A DNA stretch of 44,948 nucleotides from Tepidanaerobacter acetatoxydans_A (GCA_022840405.1 JALHJR010000012.1:1-44948), one strand, 5' to 3'. Shown: positions 8,517 to 18,065, numbered from the stretch's first letter. Program-made: numbers and translations. The notes: generated by a model from the sequence alone, not told the origin.

Positions 8517-8807
8517 ATGATTATGGATAAAGATACAGTTGGACGTATGGCCGATATAGCTCACATGTATATCTCTGAGGAGGAAAAAAGCAGAATTTCA
8601 ACAGAGCTAAGTTTCCTATTAGAATGTTTTGATAAACTGAATCAAGTTGATACTGAAGGGGTTATACCCACAATTCATCCAATAACGGATAGAAATATTC
8701 TCAGAGAAGATGTGGTTTGGGAGAGCCTTCCTATAGAAGAAGTCTTAAAGAATTCTCCTGATAAGGACAACAGATTTTTTAGAGTGCCCAGGATAATCGA
8801 AGAATGA
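8517..8807 (+). CDS. gatC: Asp-tRNA(Asn)/Glu-tRNA(Gln) amidotransferase subunit C
   Basis: GatC is the small stabilising subunit of GatCAB, which converts Glu-tRNA(Gln) (and often Asp-tRNA(Asn)) to the amidated form in organisms lacking the matching synthetase. The protein has 96 residues, the usual length. Family features are the N-terminal helix with VGRMADIAHMYISEEE, the central LSFLLECFDKLNQVDTEGV, and the proline-containing extended C-terminus (TIHPITDRNILREDVV) that wraps GatA. The ATG at 8517 follows GAGAGGTGA by four bases; an upstream in-frame ATG at 8427 is rejected because it lacks a ribosome binding site and adds residues absent from the family. It is the first gene of gatCAB. Confidence 0.95.
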   Translation: MIMDKDTVGRMADIAHMYISEEEKSRISTELSFLLECFDKLNQVDTEGVIPTIHPITDRNILREDVVWESLPIEEVLKNSPDKDNRFFRVPRIIEE

Positions 8808-8829
8808 AAGATTTATGATTGGAGGCAGT

Positions 8830-10308
8830 ATGTTGAAACTTCATGAACTTACGGTTAATAAAGCAAATGAACTTTTAAAGAAAAAAGAAATAAAGTCTGA
8901 AGAACTGACGAGTGCCCTTTTCAATAGGATAGACAGCACTGATGGCCAAATCAAAGCTTATGTCACACTTGATAAGGATAGAGCTCTTGAAACGGCAAGG
9001 TTGGCAGATGAGAAGGCCGATTTTACGCAGCCGCTGACCGGAATTCCAATGGCTGTAAAGGATAATATGTGCACAAAAGATTTAAAGACTACCTGCTGTT
9101 CAAAAATGTTAGAGAATTTTGTGCCACCTTATGATGCAACAGTAATATCAAAATTAAAAGATGTAAATGCCGTGATTTTAGGAAAGACTAATATGGATGA
9201 GTTTGCAATGGGCTCCTCTACCGAAAGCTCATTTTTCCAAGTGACTAAAAATCCATGGAATCTTGAATGTGTGCCAGGAGGTTCCTCCGGAGGTTCGGCC
9301 GCTGCTGTGGCTGCCGATGAATCCCTGTATGCCCTTGGTTCTGATACGGGCGGTTCAATAAGGCAACCTGCCGCTTATTGTGGTGTAGTAGGCTTAAAGC
9401 CCACATATGGAAGGGTTTCCAGATTCGGAGTAGCAGCACTTGCTTCAACCATGGATGCAATAGGCCCTATTACAAAGGATGTTACAGATTGTGCCATTGT
9501 GCTTTCTGCTATTGCAGGCATTGATAGCTTTGATCCGACATCGTCGGATATACCGTTAAGCGACTATCTTAAATGTTTACATGATGAGTTAAATGGCATA
9601 AAGATAGGCATACCTAAAGAATTTTTAGATAATGATATAATTGATAAAGATGTAAAGGATGCCTTTTTAAATGCAGCTAAGATTTATGAAAAACTCGGTT
9701 GTGTTTGCGAAGAAACAAGTCTTGCAAATGCCGAGTATGCATTATGGGCGTACCACATTACCGTTGCGGCCGAGTCAAGCTCTGAGTTAGGTCAGTATGA
9801 TGGTATCAGATATGGACACCGTGCTGCAAAATATGAGGATTTAAAAGACCTTTACAAAAAAAGTCGAGGCGAGGGTTTTGGCACTGAAGTTAAGCGGCGT
9901 ATCATATTAGGTACATATCTATCAGATGCACAAAACTATGACAAATATTATCTGAAGGCTCAAAAAATCAGGACACTCATAAAAAAAGATTTTGAAAATG
10001 CTTTTAATAAATATGATCTTTTAATAACGCCTACGGTTCCCACCACAGCCTTTAAAATTGGAGAAAAAATCGATGACCCGCTGAAAATGTACATGAACGA
10101 TTTATATACAACCCCGGTAAACCTTGCAGGCCTTCCTGCCATATCTATTCCATGTGGTTTTTCAGACGGCTTGCCCATTGGTCTTCAGATTATAGGTAAA
10201 GCATTTGATGAGGCATCAATTTTACGTGCTGCATATGCTTTTGAGCAGAATACAAGCTACCATGAAAAGCGGATAAAATGGGAGGAGGGTTCTAGTGATG
10301 AACTATGA
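8830..10308 (+). CDS. gatA: Asp-tRNA(Asn)/Glu-tRNA(Gln) amidotransferase subunit A
   Basis: GatA is the amidase-signature subunit that releases ammonia from glutamine and passes it to GatB. The 492-residue protein shows the Ser-cisSer-Lys triad: Lys77 in GIPMAVKDN, Ser152 in PGGSSGGSAAA and Ser176 in SDTGGSIRQPA. These match the spacing known from S. aureus GatA (Lys79, Ser154, Ser178). GGAGG at 8821-8825 lies four bases before the chosen ATG; a TTG one codon later is the only close alternative. Its 3' end overlaps gatB by 11 bases, indicating translational coupling. Confidence 0.97.
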   Translation: MLKLHELTVNKANELLKKKEIKSEELTSALFNRIDSTDGQIKAYVTLDKDRALETARLADEKADFTQPLTGIPMAVKDNMCTKDLKTTCCSKMLENFVPPYDATVISKLKDVNAVILGKTNMDEFAMGSSTESSFFQVTKNPWNLECVPGGSSGGSAAAVAADESLYALGSDTGGSIRQPAAYCGVVGLKPTYGRVSRFGVAALASTMDAIGPITKDVTDCAIVLSAIAGIDSFDPTSSDIPLSDYLKCLHDELNGIKIGIPKEFLDNDIIDKDVKDAFLNAAKIYEKLGCVCEETSLANAEYALWAYHITVAAESSSELGQYDGIRYGHRAAKYEDLKDLYKKSRGEGFGTEVKRRIILGTYLSDAQNYDKYYLKAQKIRTLIKKDFENAFNKYDLLITPTVPTTAFKIGEKIDDPLKMYMNDLYTTPVNLAGLPAISIPCGFSDGLPIGLQIIGKAFDEASILRAAYAFEQNTSYHEKRIKWEEGSSDEL

Positions 10309-11716
10309 AACTATTATAGGTCTTGAAGTACATGTAGAGCTTTTAACAAAAACAAAAATATTTTGCGGCTGCAGTACCGAATTTGGCAAAGAACCGAACA
10401 GCCACTGCTGTCCGATTTGTCTCGGGATGCCGGGGGCCCTTCCGCTTATGAACAGGAGTGTTGTAGAATATGCTGCTAAAGCCGGATTGGCTCTTAACTG
10501 TGATATAGCCGAGCTTTCCAGATTTGACCGGAAAAACTATTTTTATCCCGACCTTCCTAAAGCCTATCAAATATCTCAATACTATATTCCACTAGCAAGA
10601 AATGGATATATAGAGATTGAGCCCAATGGTCAAAAAAAGCGTATAGGTATAAGAATCATGCATATGGAAGAGGATGCCGGCAAATTAATCCATGAAGAGG
10701 GGAGCGCCTATTCCCTTGTGGATTTGGACAGGGCAGGTGTGCCGCTTGTTGAAATAGTATCAGAGCCTGATATGCGGTCAGCAGAAGAAGCGTGGCTTTA
10801 CTTAAATAACCTGAAAACAATACTTTCATATATTGAAGTGTCTGACTGTAAAATGGAAGAAGGCTCTTTAAGATGTGATATAAATATTTCTCTTAGACCG
10901 GAGGGCTCCAAAGAATTCGGAACAAAAGTCGAAATTAAGAACCTGGGTTCTTTCAGAGCCGTAAGACGTGCGATAGAATATGAAGAAAAGCGTCAAAAAG
11001 AAATTCTTGAAAACGGTGGAAGCATTACTCAGGAAACCCGCCGCTGGGATGAGGCACAAGGTTTTACTACTTTTATGAGAGGAAAAGTGGAGAATCGATA
11101 TTCGCCTGAACCTAACCTGGCGCCTATTATCATAAAAGATGATTGGAAAGAGGAGATACGCAGCAAAATTCCCGAACTGCCCAATGCGCGAAAAGCAAGG
11201 TTTATGCAGGAATACAGTCTCCCAGAATATGATGCCTCAGTTATTACCGCATCTAAAATCCTGGCAAATTTCTATGAGGAATGTGTAAAATATTATCATG
11301 ATCCAAAGGTAGTCAGCAATTGGGTTATGGTAGAATTGATGAGTATATTGAATGAAACAGGACAGGGCATCAAAAATTTAAAATTTACTCCCAAGCAATT
11401 ATCAGATATGCTTGTGATGATTGACAAAGGCACTATCAGTGGAAAAATAGCAAAAGATGTCTTTAGGGATATGTTTGAAACAGGGAAATCCCCTGAGGAT
11501 ATAGTAAAAGAAAAGGGCCTTATTCAGATTTCGGACGAAGCTGAGCTTGAAAGTATAGCACAAAAGGTTATAGACAACAACCCTAAATCAGTTCAGGATT
11601 ATAAAAACGGCAAGCAAAAAGCACTGGGCTTTCTTGTGGGTCAAATAATGAAGGAAACAAAAGGTAAAGCAAACCCACAAATGGTAAATACCATATTAAT
11701 TCGACTCTTGGGTTAA
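10298..11716 (+). CDS. gatB: Asp-tRNA(Asn)/Glu-tRNA(Gln) amidotransferase subunit B
   Basis: GatB activates the misacylated tRNA by phosphorylation and amidates it with ammonia channelled from GatA. The 472-residue protein has the conserved start YETIIGLEVHVELLTKTKIFC. It also has the cysteine pairs of the zinc site (CGC near the N-terminus and CCPIC), the signature NRSVVEYAAKAGLALNC, and a C-terminal YqeY-like helical tail domain that binds the tRNA. The ATG at 10298, after GGAGGAGGG, is preferred over the GTG one codon earlier. It is the last gene of gatCAB and is followed by a strong terminator. Confidence 0.97.
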   Translation: MNYETIIGLEVHVELLTKTKIFCGCSTEFGKEPNSHCCPICLGMPGALPLMNRSVVEYAAKAGLALNCDIAELSRFDRKNYFYPDLPKAYQISQYYIPLARNGYIEIEPNGQKKRIGIRIMHMEEDAGKLIHEEGSAYSLVDLDRAGVPLVEIVSEPDMRSAEEAWLYLNNLKTILSYIEVSDCKMEEGSLRCDINISLRPEGSKEFGTKVEIKNLGSFRAVRRAIEYEEKRQKEILENGGSITQETRRWDEAQGFTTFMRGKVENRYSPEPNLAPIIIKDDWKEEIRSKIPELPNARKARFMQEYSLPEYDASVITASKILANFYEECVKYYHDPKVVSNWVMVELMSILNETGQGIKNLKFTPKQLSDMLVMIDKGTISGKIAKDVFRDMFETGKSPEDIVKEKGLIQISDEAELESIAQKVIDNNPKSVQDYKNGKQKALGFLVGQIMKETKGKANPQMVNTILIRLLG

Positions 11717-11740
11717 AAAATGATTTATAAATTTATTTTC

Positions 11741-11769
11741 AGAGGCTGTTGTGAATGGCCTCTTTTTTT
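11741..11769 (+). terminator. Rho-independent terminator after gatB
   Basis: AGAGGC (11741-11746) and GCCTCT (11758-11763) form a hairpin followed by a T-run, 25 bases after the gatB stop. Confidence 0.9.
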
Positions 11770-12276
11770 AAATTTTGATTTTAATATAGAATCCATTTTC
11801 CTAAGTGGCGGTCATTAACCGCCTGCTGTAATTATTAAATCCAAAACAATATATTGATATTCCTAGGCGGGAATCAACTTGTTACAGTTAATTAATTTTA
11901 AGCAAGCAATTTATGTTTTGTAATGATAATTAGATTAATGCCATGTTAAAAACTAATATAGCAAATATGAAGGATTTTTTGATTAATTATCGAATAATTA
12001 AATAAGTAATATGGTAATATCATTGTCTTAAAAACACATTCAAGTCAGCTATTACTCGATATGGATTGTTCTTATTAATACTTACAGCTGAAAGGTCATC
12101 ATCCTCTATTAGATAAAACAAAATTATCGGAGGAATAACTGCAGCCTTATACAATATCATATAAATGAGCAAATTTTGAAGGGGGGAATTTTCTTACAAA
12201 ATATAAAAGATTTATCGGGGGATTTAGCAAGTTAATGCAAAAGTTAAATATTCTAATTCTATTAGGAGGGGATTTA
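11770..12276 (+). other. Long non-coding leader before the opp operon
   Basis: This 507-bp gap has no coding frame I can support. It contains a hairpin GGCGGT-CATTA-ACCGCC (11807-11823), a second imperfect stem (TTGATATTCC with GGGAATCAA, about 11852-11878) and AT-rich DNA. Three purine-rich tracts resembling ribosome binding sites (near 12130, 12180 and 12213) precede the real oppA site. I could not fix a convincing sigma-A promoter or a known riboswitch. The opp promoter and any operators must lie here. Confidence 0.4.
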
Positions 12277-13935
12277 GTGTTAAAGAAAAGTATAATAGTA
12301 ATGCTTGCTTTGTTGATAGCTGCGACAGCTTTGGCAGGGTGTGGACAAAAACCGGCCGAGCAGGGTAAGGAGGAGCAACCACAGAAAGAAGCATCTAAAA
12401 TTCTCAGAGTAGGTATTATGTCAAACCCACCCAAATTAGACCCGGTCTTTGCTACAGATACATCTTCTGCTAGGGTGATCTACCAGATTTTTGAAACACT
12501 TGTGGATTATGATAATGATGGAAATGTACAGCCGCTTTTAGCGGAATCCTGGGATATTTCCGAAGATGCATTAGAATATGTTTTCCATCTTAGAAAAGGC
12601 GTTAAATTCCATAGTTCAGTTGCGGGAGAACCAACTGCTAATGGTGGCCGCGAAGTAACTGCCGATGACTGGATTTGGTCCTTTAATTATATATTAAATC
12701 CGGACACCAATTCACCGAGAGCATACTTTTTGGACATGATTAAGGGTTATGAAGAATATCAGGAAAAGAAAACTGAGCAAATTTCAGGGATATCAAAAAT
12801 TGATGATTATACTATAAAAATCCAGTTAGAATATCCTTTTGCACCTTTTCTCAGCGTTTTGGCTTATAATACCTTTAATGTTCTTCCTAAAGAAGATGTG
12901 GAAAAATATGGAACCGATCAATTTAATTTCCACCCCGTAGGTACAGGTCCGTTTAAATTTGAGGAATGGATACAAGATGATAAAATTGTGCTTTCTAAAA
13001 ATGAAAATTACTGGGCAAAAGATGAAAATGGCAATCAGTTGCCTTATCTTGATGGTGTAGAATTCGGCATAGTTACAGACTTGGCAATGCAGTGGACCGA
13101 ATTCGGATTAGGCAATTTTGATATAATCGAGGAAGTTGATGACCCGTATTATCATGAAGCTAAAGAGATGCCGAACTTTATTGAAAGAGCCGAACTTGCC
13201 ACATATTACTACGGATTTAATCTTACAATGGCCCCATTTAAGGACAATAAACCGCTGAGGCAGGCCTTTAACTATGCTATTGACCGTCAGGGCTTAATAG
13301 ACATAGTAAGAAACGGCAGAGCTCTTCCTGCATCCGGTGCTTTACCACCGGGAATGATGGGGTATGATGAGAATATCGAGCCTAAGTATACCTATGATGT
13401 AGAAAAAGCGAAAGCATTGCTTAAGGAAGCCGGATATCCCAATGGTATAAAAGTTGAGCTTACTTATAATACCAGTGATGCTCATAAGCGAATAGCCGAA
13501 GCACTGCAAGCTCAATTTAAGCAAGCTGATATTGATGTTAGTTTAAAAAATATTGATTGGGGAGCTCTACTTGATGCTGCCGACAGGCTGGAGATGCCGT
13601 TCTTCCGTATGGGGTGGACGGCCGACTATCCTGATCCCGACAATTTCCTGTATGTACTCTTGCATTCCAATAATATCGGCCCAAATGGAAACTATACAGG
13701 ATTTAGCAATAAAGATTTTGACGAAATTACAATGAAGGCAAGAACAGAAACAGATCCTGCCGTACGTGAAGAACTTTATAAGAGAGCGGAGTCAATAGCT
13801 CGAGAAGAGGCACCATGGTTATTTATATATCATTACACCACACATGGTCTAGCTCAGCCATATGTTAAAAATATGAGAGTGCCTTTCTTTGGCGCATATT
13901 CACTCAAATACACCAATTTAGATATAGAAAAATAA
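12277..13935 (+). CDS. oppA: Oligopeptide/dipeptide ABC transporter substrate-binding lipoprotein
   Basis: This extracytoplasmic solute-binding protein (SBP_bac_5 family) captures peptides, or less likely another oligomer, for the permease encoded downstream. The 552-residue precursor has a lipoprotein signal (MLKKSIIVMLALLIAATALAG with Cys22 in the lipobox LAGC), then a charged linker. Family hallmarks include RVGIMSNPPKLDPVFATD, the region TADDWIWSFNYILNPDT, and PLRQAFNYAIDRQGLI. GTG at 12277, after AGGAGGGG, is chosen because it gives a proper signal peptide; an upstream ATG would put the ribosome binding site inside the gene. Substrate specificity cannot be read from sequence. Confidence 0.93.
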   Translation: MLKKSIIVMLALLIAATALAGCGQKPAEQGKEEQPQKEASKILRVGIMSNPPKLDPVFATDTSSARVIYQIFETLVDYDNDGNVQPLLAESWDISEDALEYVFHLRKGVKFHSSVAGEPTANGGREVTADDWIWSFNYILNPDTNSPRAYFLDMIKGYEEYQEKKTEQISGISKIDDYTIKIQLEYPFAPFLSVLAYNTFNVLPKEDVEKYGTDQFNFHPVGTGPFKFEEWIQDDKIVLSKNENYWAKDENGNQLPYLDGVEFGIVTDLAMQWTEFGLGNFDIIEEVDDPYYHEAKEMPNFIERAELATYYYGFNLTMAPFKDNKPLRQAFNYAIDRQGLIDIVRNGRALPASGALPPGMMGYDENIEPKYTYDVEKAKALLKEAGYPNGIKVELTYNTSDAHKRIAEALQAQFKQADIDVSLKNIDWGALLDAADRLEMPFFRMGWTADYPDPDNFLYVLLHSNNIGPNGNYTGFSNKDFDEITMKARTETDPAVREELYKRAESIAREEAPWLFIYHYTTHGLAQPYVKNMRVPFFGAYSLKYTNLDIEK

Positions 13936-13945
13936 AGAGTTTAAG

Positions 13946-13976
13946 ACATGGCTTCCTTTTCAAAAGGAAGCCATGT
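13946..13976 (+). promoter_or_regulatory. Perfect hairpin between oppA and oppB
   Basis: ACATGGCTTCCTTTT and its exact complement AAAAGGAAGCCATGT flank a single C, giving up to 15 bp of stem ten bases after the oppA stop. There is no T-run after it, so it is not an ordinary terminator. Hairpins after binding-protein genes in ABC operons commonly protect the upstream mRNA from 3' decay and raise the amount of binding protein relative to permease; that role is inferred here. Confidence 0.7.
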
Positions 13977-14021
13977 ACAAATATATATAGCGGAGCATCC
14001 TAGACGAGGAGGGAAAAGAAT

Positions 14022-14948
14022 TTGCTGAGCTATATCATAAGAAGGCTTATAGGAGCAATTCCTGTATTGATAGGCGTCATTGCCGTAGTATTTATACTTA
14101 CTACAATTGTTCCGGGAGACCCTGCAAGAATTATGATGGGGCAGAGGGGAAATCCTGAGACCATTGCAAAAATACGACATGAAATGGGACTGGATAAACC
14201 ACTTCCCATTCAATTTTTAGATTTTATGAAAAATGCACTTACGTTGAATCTTGGCAAATCTTACAGAAATAATATGACAGTGGTAGAGGCAATAACTACA
14301 AGGATTCCAGTTACATTTAAATTAGCATTTTTTGCTATGGTAATAGCAATCCTTGTTGGGGTTCCGCTGGGAATTATTTCAGCGGTAAAACAGTATTCAT
14401 GGATTGATTATGGAGCGATGTTTTTTGCCATCCTCGGCATCTCAGCTCCTGTTTTTTGGGTGGCACTGCTGTCTGTGGTGCTTTTTTGTGTAATACTGGG
14501 CTGGATTCCCGGCACCGGCACGGGAAACGGAGAGTTGATTTATTATGTGCTTCCGTCAATTGTTCTGGGATTAAGACCGGCAGCTCTCATTGCAAGACTT
14601 ACCCGTTCAAGCATGCTGGAGATAGTTAGACAGGATTATATACGAACTGCCAGAGCAAAGGGACTGTCTGAGAGGGTAGTTATAATGAGGCATGCCCTGC
14701 GCAATGCATTAATCCCGGTAGTAACCGTCATAGGTATAGAGGTAGCAAGCCTTTTAAGCGGTGTGGTAATTACAGAGCAAATATTTTCATTGCCGGGCAT
14801 AGGAAGGCTCAGTGTTGAAGCTTTAACAAATCGGGATTTCCCGGTTATACGCGGAGTGGTGCTGTTTATGGCATTTATTTTTGTTTTAGCAAATCTTATT
14901 GTCGACCTTTCCTATCCATTTTTTGATCCGAGAATAAAGTACGATTGA
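14022..14948 (+). CDS. oppB: Oligopeptide/dipeptide ABC transporter permease B
   Basis: This is one of the two inner-membrane permease subunits of the peptide importer. The 308-residue protein has six predicted membrane spans, with the typical N-terminus MLSYIIRRLIGAIPVLIGV. The extracytoplasmic signature VPGDPARIMMGQRGNPETIAKIRHEMGLDKP follows. The cytoplasmic EAA loop (ARAKGLSERVVIMRHALRNALIPVV, about 206-230) contacts the ATPases. Translation starts at TTG, eight bases after GAGGAGGG. It is separated from oppA by 86 bases containing the stable hairpin and from oppC by 14 bases. Confidence 0.95.
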   Translation: MLSYIIRRLIGAIPVLIGVIAVVFILTTIVPGDPARIMMGQRGNPETIAKIRHEMGLDKPLPIQFLDFMKNALTLNLGKSYRNNMTVVEAITTRIPVTFKLAFFAMVIAILVGVPLGIISAVKQYSWIDYGAMFFAILGISAPVFWVALLSVVLFCVILGWIPGTGTGNGELIYYVLPSIVLGLRPAALIARLTRSSMLEIVRQDYIRTARAKGLSERVVIMRHALRNALIPVVTVIGIEVASLLSGVVITEQIFSLPGIGRLSVEALTNRDFPVIRGVVLFMAFIFVLANLIVDLSYPFFDPRIKYD

Positions 14949-14962
14949 CAGGGGGATAAGTC

Positions 14963-15880
14963 ATGGAAACAAAAACAGAAAAACAGAAAAAAGAAAATAA
15001 TATCAATCAAAAAATGGAAGGCCGCAGTCTTTGGGCAGACGGATGGATTAGACTTAAGAGAAATAAGCTTGCCATGTTTGGTATGTGGCTTATTATAATA
15101 ATCTGTTTAGCTGCAATTTTTGCACCATATATTACCAGGTATGACCCTAATGAACAGTTTATTTGGACAGAAGGCCCCTCTGCCAAACTCGTTCCGCCTT
15201 GCTCTAAATACTGGTTTGGAACTGATGTATATGGTAGAGATATTTACACCAGAGTAATTTACGGGGCGCGAATCTCTCTGCAAATAGGATTTGCAGCAAC
15301 AGCCATATCAGTTGTAATCGGTGTAATACTTGGGAGCATTGCGGGCTACTATGGTGGTATCATTGATGATATTATAAGCTGGCTTACAAATGTAATTTTT
15401 GCATTTCCTTTTTTATTATTTGTTTTGGCATTGGTAGCTTATTTACCCCCCAGTCTACCCCTGCTCTACATGGCTATAGGTATTATATCATGGGCATCCT
15501 TTGCAAGGGTTGCAAGAGGTCAAGTTATTCAACTTAAGGAGATGGAATTTGTTGAAGCTGCAACAGCCATAGGTAGTCACGACAAAAGGATTATATTTAA
15601 ACATATACTGCCAAATATTTTAGCACCTATTATAGTTCAAACTACCCTGGAAATTGGCAGTATAATTATGCTGGAATCGTCCCTGAGCTTTTTAGGTTTT
15701 GGAATTCAACCGCCAAAACCTGCCTGGGGATATATGATAAGTGAAGGAAAACAGTATTTTCTTTCAGGCCAATGGTGGTGGTCTGTTTTTCCCGGCTTAG
15801 CTATTATGATATTGGTCTTAGGATTTAATCTTTTCGGCGATGGTCTGAGGGATGCTCTTGATCCCCGGCTTAAGCAGTAA
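14963..15880 (+). CDS. oppC: Oligopeptide/dipeptide ABC transporter permease C
   Basis: This is the second permease subunit. The 305-residue protein has a charged, glutamine/lysine-rich N-terminal tail, the OppC-type DUF-like N-terminus (LWADGWIRLKRNKLAMFGMWLI), the signature WFGTDVYGRDIYTRVIYGARISL, and six predicted spans. The EAA loop reads VEAATAIGSHDKRIIFKHILPNILAPIIVQ. The ending FNLFGDGLRDALDPRLKQ is characteristic of dipeptide and oligopeptide permeases. The ATG follows GGGGATAAG. Confidence 0.95.
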   Translation: METKTEKQKKENNINQKMEGRSLWADGWIRLKRNKLAMFGMWLIIIICLAAIFAPYITRYDPNEQFIWTEGPSAKLVPPCSKYWFGTDVYGRDIYTRVIYGARISLQIGFAATAISVVIGVILGSIAGYYGGIIDDIISWLTNVIFAFPFLLFVLALVAYLPPSLPLLYMAIGIISWASFARVARGQVIQLKEMEFVEAATAIGSHDKRIIFKHILPNILAPIIVQTTLEIGSIIMLESSLSFLGFGIQPPKPAWGYMISEGKQYFLSGQWWWSVFPGLAIMILVLGFNLFGDGLRDALDPRLKQ

Positions 15881-15891
15881 GGAGGGATATC

Positions 15892-16878
15892 GTGTCTGAA
15901 AATTTAGTTGAAGTAAAAAGTCTAAAAACCTATTTTTATACTGAAGATGGCGTAGTTCCGGCTGTTGATGGAGTTGATTTTAAAATCAAAGAAGGAGAAA
16001 CACTGGGAATAGTTGGTGAGTCAGGATGCGGCAAAAGTGTTACATCCCTGTCTATTTTGCGACTTATTCCCAGCCCTCCGGGGAAAATTGTGGATGGAGA
16101 AATACTTTTCAGGGGAGAAAACCTCTTACAAAAATCAGAAGCTGAAATGCGTAAGATTCGTGGAAATGACATATCCATGATATTTCAAGAACCTATGACA
16201 TCGCTGAATCCGGTTTTTACCGTTGGGGAACAAATTGCTGAAGCCATAGAGCTGCATCAGGGTTTAAACAAAAAGCAAGCAATGGATAAAACTGTTGATA
16301 TGTTAAATCTTGTCGGCATACCATCGGCGGATAAAAGAGTAAATGATTTTCCTCATCAAATGAGCGGTGGCATGCGGCAGAGGGTAATGATAGCCATGGC
16401 TCTTTCTTGTAATCCGTCGCTGCTTATAGCCGATGAACCTACAACGGCCTTAGATGTTACCATTCAAGCTCAGATATTGGAATTGATGAAGGACCTGAAG
16501 AAAAGATTAAATACCTCCATCATGTTGATAACTCATGATTTGGGTGTAGTTGCTGAAATGGCTGAAAACGTCTTAGTTATGTATTCCGGCAAAGTAGTGG
16601 AATATGCAGATGTTATGACTATTTTTAAAGAACCGAAACACCCGTATACTATTGGCCTTATAGGGTCTATTCCACGATTAGACCAGCCTAAAGAAAAGCT
16701 TTATGTCATAGAGGGAACCGTTCCAAACCCTTTTAATATGCCTAAAGGCTGTCGATTTCATCCCAGGTGTCCTGAAGCTAGAGAAATATGTGTGACTAAG
16801 GAACCTGAGCTTATAACCATCAACGGTCATCAAGTGTGTTGTTGGAAATATTGCAACGAGTGGAAGGGGGCGGAATGA
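15892..16878 (+). CDS. oppD: Oligopeptide/dipeptide ABC transporter ATP-binding protein D
   Basis: This ATPase subunit pairs with OppF to energise import. Of its 328 residues, Walker A GESGCGKS is at 42-49, the ABC signature MSGGMRQR at 157-164 and Walker B LLIADEP at 177-183. The C-terminal oligopeptide-transporter extension includes GCRFHPRCPEAREIC and further cysteines, the region that can hold an iron-sulfur cluster in some homologues. It starts at GTG after GGAGGG and runs directly into oppF with no intervening base. Confidence 0.95.
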   Translation: MSENLVEVKSLKTYFYTEDGVVPAVDGVDFKIKEGETLGIVGESGCGKSVTSLSILRLIPSPPGKIVDGEILFRGENLLQKSEAEMRKIRGNDISMIFQEPMTSLNPVFTVGEQIAEAIELHQGLNKKQAMDKTVDMLNLVGIPSADKRVNDFPHQMSGGMRQRVMIAMALSCNPSLLIADEPTTALDVTIQAQILELMKDLKKRLNTSIMLITHDLGVVAEMAENVLVMYSGKVVEYADVMTIFKEPKHPYTIGLIGSIPRLDQPKEKLYVIEGTVPNPFNMPKGCRFHPRCPEAREICVTKEPELITINGHQVCCWKYCNEWKGAE

Positions 16879-17853
16879 GTGGGCTCTAGTCAGAATAAAA
16901 TACTTGAAGTTAAAGGCTTAAAAAAATATTTTCCAATAACCGGGGGACTGCTTCGCAAAACCGTAGGTTATGTAAAAGCCGTAGATGGAGTAGATATCTT
17001 TATAAAACGCGGAGAAACTTTAGGCCTAGTTGGAGAAAGCGGTTGTGGTAAATCTACTTTAGGTCGGGTCATATTGAGACTAATAGATGCAACTGAGGGT
17101 GAAATCATATATGAGGGTCAAAATGTTTTAAAACTTACAAAAAGTCGTATGAGAGAAATGCGCAAAAAAATGCAAATAATATTTCAGGACCCATATGCAT
17201 CGTTGAATCCGCGTATGACAGTGGGAGATATTATTGGCGAACCCATGGATATTTTTAATTTAGCAAAAGGCCGGGAGAAGGAAGAAAAAGTCCTCGAGCT
17301 TTTAAGTATTGTGGGATTGGATATTCAACATATAAGACGTTATCCTCATGAATTTTCAGGAGGGCAGAGGCAGAGAATCGGAATAGCCAGAGCATTAGCC
17401 GTAGACCCGGAGCTTATAATATGTGATGAACCTGTTTCAGCACTTGATGTTTCAGTGCGGTCGCAAGTGCTAAATCTTATGCAGGAGCTACAACAAAAAT
17501 TTGAGCTTACCTATTTATTCATATCACATGATTTAAGTGTGGTAAAACATATAAGTGACAGGGTTTGTGTTATGTATTTAGGTAAGGTCGTAGAGGTATC
17601 GGATAAAAATGAACTATACGATAACCCGCTTCACCCTTATACTAAAGCACTTCTTTCGGCAATACCAATTCCTGATCCTGAAGTTAAAAGAGAAAGGATA
17701 ATTTTAGAAGGTGATGTGCCGACACCGATAAATCCTCCGCAAGGCTGCCGCTTTCATACGAGATGTCGGTATGCCATGCCAATATGCAGCCAAGAGGAAC
17801 CAATATTAAAAGATGTTGGTTCGGAGCATTTTGTCGCCTGTCATTTATACTAA
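16879..17853 (+). CDS. oppF: Oligopeptide/dipeptide ABC transporter ATP-binding protein F
   Basis: This is the second ATPase of the importer, 324 residues. Walker A GESGCGKST is at 52-60, the signature FSGGQRQR at 159-166 and Walker B LIICDEP at 179-185. The C-terminal extension carries GCRFHTRCRYAMPIC. It starts at GTG right after the oppD stop, with GGGGG eight bases upstream. Its last 20 codons and stop lie within the left copy of a 64-bp direct repeat whose other copy is 2.7 kb downstream. The reading frame is intact, as expected if an element inserted at the 3' end and kept the gene complete. Confidence 0.95.
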   Translation: MGSSQNKILEVKGLKKYFPITGGLLRKTVGYVKAVDGVDIFIKRGETLGLVGESGCGKSTLGRVILRLIDATEGEIIYEGQNVLKLTKSRMREMRKKMQIIFQDPYASLNPRMTVGDIIGEPMDIFNLAKGREKEEKVLELLSIVGLDIQHIRRYPHEFSGGQRQRIGIARALAVDPELIICDEPVSALDVSVRSQVLNLMQELQQKFELTYLFISHDLSVVKHISDRVCVMYLGKVVEVSDKNELYDNPLHPYTKALLSAIPIPDPEVKRERIILEGDVPTPINPPQGCRFHTRCRYAMPICSQEEPILKDVGSEHFVACHLY

Positions 17854-17854
17854 T
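17791..17854 (+). repeat. Left copy of 64-bp direct repeat (candidate attL) in the oppF 3' end
   Basis: The 64 bp from CAAGAGGAACC to ATACTAAT, covering the last oppF codons and the TAA, are identical to 20491-20554. Identity stops sharply at both edges: C versus A before the repeat and C versus T after it. The two copies are offset by exactly 2700 bp. Confidence 0.97.
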
Positions 17855-17865
17855 CAGCAGATAAG

Positions 17866-17890
17866 AGCCGTTGCTTCAACGGCTTTTTTT
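17866..17890 (+). terminator. Rho-independent terminator after oppF
   Basis: AGCCGTTG (17866-17873) pairs perfectly with CAACGGCT (17877-17884) around CTT, followed by seven T residues. It lies 12 bases downstream of the repeated segment, so it may have arrived with the island. The second repeat copy is not followed by any such hairpin. Confidence 0.92.
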
Positions 17891-18065
17891 GTACACATTA
17901 TTCTCACGATACCATCTAGCGTATTTGAACAAAAACTTTTATGAAGAACGTTTCCAGCAGCAAAACAAGAGTAATAAAAAATATGGGATTTTGTGAAGGA
18001 AAAACAGTTTTTATCAAGAATAATGATTAATAGAATAATTCACGCATTCTTTGCATTATCCGGCA

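Noticed and set aside
11770..12276. T-box or other known riboswitch before oppA
   Set aside because: The hairpins present lack the conserved T-box sequence and any riboswitch core I can recognise.
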